Source: Ochrovirga pacifica
GTDB lineage: Bacteria; Bacteroidota; Bacteroidia; Flavobacteriales; Flavobacteriaceae
Direction: 5' to 3'
Length of the DNA stretch: 64,000 bases
Assembly: GCF_000220525.1 (NCBI RefSeq)
Contig: NZ_AFPK01000026.1
Span: 1 to 64,000, forward strand
Shown here: positions 62,957 to 64,000 of the stretch, piece after piece
Layout of the letters: the number at the start of each line of letters is the position of its first letter
Position numbering within the stretch: the stretch's first letter is position 1
The notes under the pieces: model-generated
The model's input: only the letters and a program-made list of their open reading frames with translations
Databases searched by the model: none
Told to the model about the DNA's origin: nothing
Position numbers and translations under genes: made by a program

Positions 62957-64000
62957 TTATAATACAACTATACTAAAATTCTTTTCTAAAGGCTTTAAAG
63001 TTGTGAGCAATGTAGCAATCATTTCTTTTCCGTACACTTCATAAAACTGAGAAAAGTTTACCTGTCGTTCTTGTAAAGAATGATTGGGAAACAGCTGATT
63101 TTGCAATATTTCTAGTCGAGTTACATACTCATACATTCTTTTTTTCTCTGCTTTTAACAATCGTTTTTCTAAAGTTTCTAATCCCTTAATCTGTTTTGCT
63201 TTCTGTGCTTTAACCGCTCCAATAAAAGAAGCATCTGTTTGCCCAGCTATGCTTTCTAATTCTTTAAAGTTTGCTTCTAGAATTTGTTTTTTCTCCTCAA
63301 AATTAAAGTTGATGGTAGAACGTTGGTTTACTATTTTTTTAATCAACGTATGCTGATTGGCAAACAAGTCTTGAACAGTGACCTCTAATTTTTCTATTTT
63401 TTTTAGTTGTTTTTCAGTAACCAACAAAGCCGAATTTCTTAATAACAACATAGGAAAAGGCACGTTAAAAGATGCAAAGGTTGCTTTTAACTGCATCCAA
63501 TAAGCCAACTCACCACCTCCACCAACATAACACAAATTAGGAAGAATAACTTCCTGATACAAAGGTCTTAGCAACGCATTTCCTGAAAGAAACTCTAACT
63601 TATCTACATTAGAAAACAAATGCTCTGCACAAGAAAAATGCAAATCTGTATTGTTTACCCTATAACCATTTCCTTCTTTTACCACACGTTCTCTTAGCCC
63701 GTCTGCAATATAAAACAAGTTAATTTCCCTTACATTTACCTGATTAGGATATCCCTGTTTTGTTAATTGCTGATTGGTTTTTGTTACCTGCTGATAGGTT
63801 GTTTGCGCTACCAACTCTTTAAGAGCGTATGGCTTAAACAACGATTTTAATTTTGGATCATCTCCATCAATCACTACAACTCCGTGTTCACCAAACAAAA
63901 CATTCACTAAATAACGAGAAGCATCGGCTAAATTTTGATGTTCTACGTATGCTTTTTGAAACAAATCTCTTAGTTCCTCAGCATTTTTACCGTTGTTTAA
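62957..64000 (-). CDS. bshC: Bacillithiol biosynthesis cysteine-adding enzyme BshC (partial, 5' end cut)
   Basis: About 347 C-terminal residues; the frame stays open to the window edge, so roughly 180 N-terminal residues lie outside. Conserved: ADASRYLVNVLFGEHGVVVIDGDD, LRPLYQEVILPNLCYVGGGGELAYW and FPMLLLRNSALLV, followed by the C-terminal coiled coil. BshC is proposed to add cysteine to glucosaminyl-malate, the final step to bacillithiol, the thiol many Bacteroidota use in place of glutathione. The other bsh genes are not in view. Confidence 0.93.
   Translation of the reverse strand, partial: LNNGKNAEELRDLFQKAYVEHQNLADASRYLVNVLFGEHGVVVIDGDDPKLKSLFKPYALKELVAQTTYQQVTKTNQQLTKQGYPNQVNVREINLFYIADGLRERVVKEGNGYRVNNTDLHFSCAEHLFSNVDKLEFLSGNALLRPLYQEVILPNLCYVGGGGELAYWMQLKATFASFNVPFPMLLLRNSALLVTEKQLKKIEKLEVTVQDLFANQHTLIKKIVNQRSTINFNFEEKKQILEANFKELESIAGQTDASFIGAVKAQKAKQIKGLETLEKRLLKAEKKRMYEYVTRLEILQNQLFPNHSLQERQVNFSQFYEVYGKEMIATLLTTLKPLEKNFSIVVL

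Overview
The window is AT-rich DNA from a member of the Bacteroidota, most probably a marine Flavobacteriaceae. The evidence is internal. Promoters carry the TAnnTTTG -7 element and Shine-Dalgarno sequences are absent. There are SusC/SusD, FecR/ECF-sigma, a type IX secretion (T9SS) sorting domain, carboxypeptidase-regulatory-domain TonB receptors, a bacillithiol gene (bshC) and sulfatase plus GH117-type enzymes typical of seaweed-galactan degraders. I could not run any search, so the genus is not assigned.

Layout. 0-3.7 kb: outer-membrane beta-barrel receptor with an upstream AraC regulator. 3.9-7.7 kb: lon and a divergent cysteine desulfurase. 7.7-10.4 kb: a small surface cassette (unknown protein, tail-collar protein, T9SS cargo, AraC-type regulator). 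10.4-13.4 kb: fused FAD/Fe-S dehydrogenase. 13.5-20.5 kb and 22.8-26.9 kb: the two halves of a polysaccharide utilisation locus (ECF sigma, FecR, SusC, SusD; then GH117-like enzyme, sulfatase, five-bladed-propeller lipoprotein). They are separated by two plus-strand housekeeping-type genes and an IS3 transposase remnant. 27.0-32.7 kb: a five-gene MacAB-TolC-like efflux operon. 32.8-36.6 kb: permease, thioredoxin-like lipoprotein, tpiA, prmA, clpS and a small unknown. 36.6-43.5 kb: PAP2 enzyme, tRNA-Arg(ACG), Na+/Ca2+ exchanger, OmpA protein, truncated haemoglobin, an aberrant SDR protein, AraC regulator. 43.6-47.8 kb: Fur/thioredoxin-reductase-like pair, 2-oxoacid dehydrogenase E2, MarR-YceI. 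48.0-52.8 kb: ammonium island (porin, PII, Amt, PII, PII, Amt). 53.0-64.0 kb: cold-shock protein, UbiA-like membrane protein, gcvP, pdhA-E2, TlpA-like lipoprotein, fumC and the 3' part of bshC.

How it works together. The polysaccharide locus looks like a complete sense-import-degrade unit. SusC has the N-terminal STN domain that signals to FecR and the ECF sigma factor. SusD captures oligosaccharide, and the sulfatase and two propeller enzymes process a sulfated, probably anhydrogalactose-containing galactan. The fecR-susC gap holds a plus-strand terminator hairpin with a -7 element about 60 bases before it and no plus-strand gene. This is best explained by a short antisense RNA against the susC leader, analogous to the DonS-type RNAs of Bacteroides. 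In the ammonium island, three PII paralogues share an altered T-loop lacking the uridylylatable tyrosine, and both ammonium operons carry TACGTA motifs near their starts. The last 10 kb is central carbon metabolism: glycine cleavage, pyruvate dehydrogenase, fumarase.

Most of the window is ordinary core genome. The strongest candidates for something new are the susC antisense RNA, the PII/Amt duplication with its non-canonical T-loop, the degenerate zinc-ribbon SDR protein and the tail-collar/T9SS cassette.
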